Below, piece by piece: positions 63,259-64,000 of a DNA stretch of 64,000 nucleotides (within the stretch, counting starts at the first letter, position 1; every line of letters starts with the position of its first letter). The position numbers were made by a program, and so were the translations under genes. The stretch is from Flavobacteriaceae bacterium (GTDB lineage: Bacteria > Bacteroidota > Bacteroidia > Flavobacteriales > Flavobacteriaceae). The notes under the pieces were generated by a model. The model did not search any database and was not told the DNA's origin. It saw only the letters and a program-made list of their open reading frames with translations. The DNA is taken from contig SIHP01000009.1 of the NCBI GenBank assembly GCA_004762155.1, positions 186,001 through 250,000 of the forward strand, given 5' to 3'.

Positions 63259-64000
63259 TTAACTATTTAACCACTGTCTGAATTCAGAGGCTTTATTTTT
63301 ACTGATTATTATCTCAACATCAGAATCTTTAATTAAAATTTTAAGTTGACTATTACCGTACTTTATAATTTTATTAATAGAAGTAATACTAATAATAAAT
63401 TGTCTGTTAGCTCTAAAGAATAAAGAAGTATCTAGGTTTGCCAACAAATCATCTAAACTAGCATTTGTTGTTGATTTTTTTCCACTAAAAGAGACTACAT
63501 AAGTAATAGTGTCTTCTGTATGAATAAAGGCAATATCATTGGTGTGAATAGGAACCAATTCGTTTCTAATATACGTTAAAATTCTTTTTTTACTAGATTC
63601 AAACGTTGTCTCTTCCGTTTCTTCTTCTGTATTAGATTCTACTTTATCTTCCACAACCTTTTGTTGGTATTCAACAAGGTTAGTATTTAGTTTAGATAGG
63701 TTTAGTAGTTCATTCTCTAACGTACTGTTTTTTAATTCTAATTGCTTTTCATAATAACTACCAATAATACGAACAGCAAAGAAAGAAGAAAAAATAATAA
63801 GTATTCCCATTAGTATAAAAATGGTAAAGAAGCTCTTTTTCAGTTTATTAATTTCAATACTAATTTTAAGTAAGTTTATATGTCCAGCAACAATTAAATC
63901 AGAATTAACAACAGGTGATATGTGTATAATTTCAGAAGTACTTTGATTTTTACTATCAACAGTAACATTTTTTTGATTAATCAATAAATCATATAAATGA
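63259..64000 (-). CDS. Membrane-anchored LytTR DNA-binding protein (start likely beyond window)
   Basis: The visible part has a soluble N-terminal stretch, one membrane segment (FFTIFILMGILIIFSSFFAV), a coiled coil of about 60 residues with an acidic end, and a C-terminal LytTR domain of about 95 residues (ELVPIHTNDIAFIHTEDT, LFFRANRQFIISITSINKI). LytTR domains bind DNA and regulate surface or extracellular functions. The frame stays open to the window edge (HLYDLL precedes the TTG at 63984), so the N-terminus is probably missing. It could regulate the two downstream genes that share the conserved box, though direct binding is inference. Confidence 0.85.
   Translation of the reverse strand, partial: HLYDLLINQKNVTVDSKNQSTSEIIHISPVVNSDLIVAGHINLLKISIEINKLKKSFFTIFILMGILIIFSSFFAVRIIGSYYEKQLELKNSTLENELLNLSKLNTNLVEYQQKVVEDKVESNTEEETEETTFESSKKRILTYIRNELVPIHTNDIAFIHTEDTITYVVSFSGKKSTTNASLDDLLANLDTSLFFRANRQFIISITSINKIIKYGNSQLKILIKDSDVEIIISKNKASEFRQWLNS

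Overview
The window is low-GC chromosome (about 30 percent GC by eye) from a member of the Flavobacteriaceae, most likely a marine gliding type such as Tenacibaculum, Polaribacter or a relative. The sequence signs for this are SusC/SusD pairs, a Type IX secretion sorting domain, GldI, DUF5916, TIGR02757, many short lipoproteins with an FxxC-type lipobox, and promoters of the Bacteroidota form TTG-N17/18-TAnnTTTG. I cannot name the species from the sequence.

Layout. 1-9.7 kb: edge-truncated serine hydrolase, rimO, an AraC-type regulator with a membrane protein, a START protein, an SDR oxidoreductase, a PP-loop ATPase, a LOV-like PAS protein, TIGR02757 and a LolD-type ABC ATPase. 9.8-19.2 kb: DUF5916 protein, sucC, a cyclase, ndk, then a folding and gliding block (nrnA, gldI, a lipoprotein FKBP, a cyclophilin-FKBP fusion, PAP2). 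19.3-25.3 kb: M28 peptidase and an iron-siderophore locus (ABC ATPase, FecCD permease, TonB-dependent receptor) with an RdgB-type pyrophosphatase inside it. 25.4-34.7 kb: rlmH, a GH99-like lipoprotein, nadC, a large unknown lipoprotein, a T9SS-sorted beta-helix protein, and an M3 peptidase. 34.8-42.4 kb: a SusC-SusD-nucleoside hydrolase-sugar kinase operon that looks like a nucleoside scavenging system, with a DUF2064 protein upstream. 42.5-47 kb: an accessory, decaying stretch with an intact and a broken CAP paralogue, a secreted non-specific nuclease and a frameshifted membrane protein. 47.2-53.8 kb: pentapeptide protein, BrkB, hisS, folE, two tandem cold-shock genes, an LpxL-type acyltransferase and a rhomboid protease. 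53.8-60.7 kb: two identical tRNA-Gly genes, then a foreign-looking segment carrying one 1605-residue exonuclease-RecQ-UvrD protein. 60.8-64 kb: a Yx(FWY)xxD lipoprotein, a TonB-C protein and an edge-truncated membrane LytTR regulator.

The most interesting region is 53.8-60.7 kb. The giant fusion joins a DEDD-type nuclease, an SF2 RecQ helicase and an SF1 UvrD helicase in one chain. It sits between an intact GNAT acetyltransferase gene and a decayed, about 85 percent identical copy of that gene's 3' end. It is preceded by a long imperfect hairpin and is next to a duplicated tRNA unit. This is what an inserted DNA-processing or anti-phage gene could look like, but function is inference. A second notable signal is a nearly 100 bp box shared by the promoters of the Yx(FWY)xxD lipoprotein and the TonB-C protein, next to the LytTR regulator. 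A third is a roughly 38 bp repeat shared, in inverted orientation, between the sequence upstream of the secreted nuclease and that upstream of the helicase.
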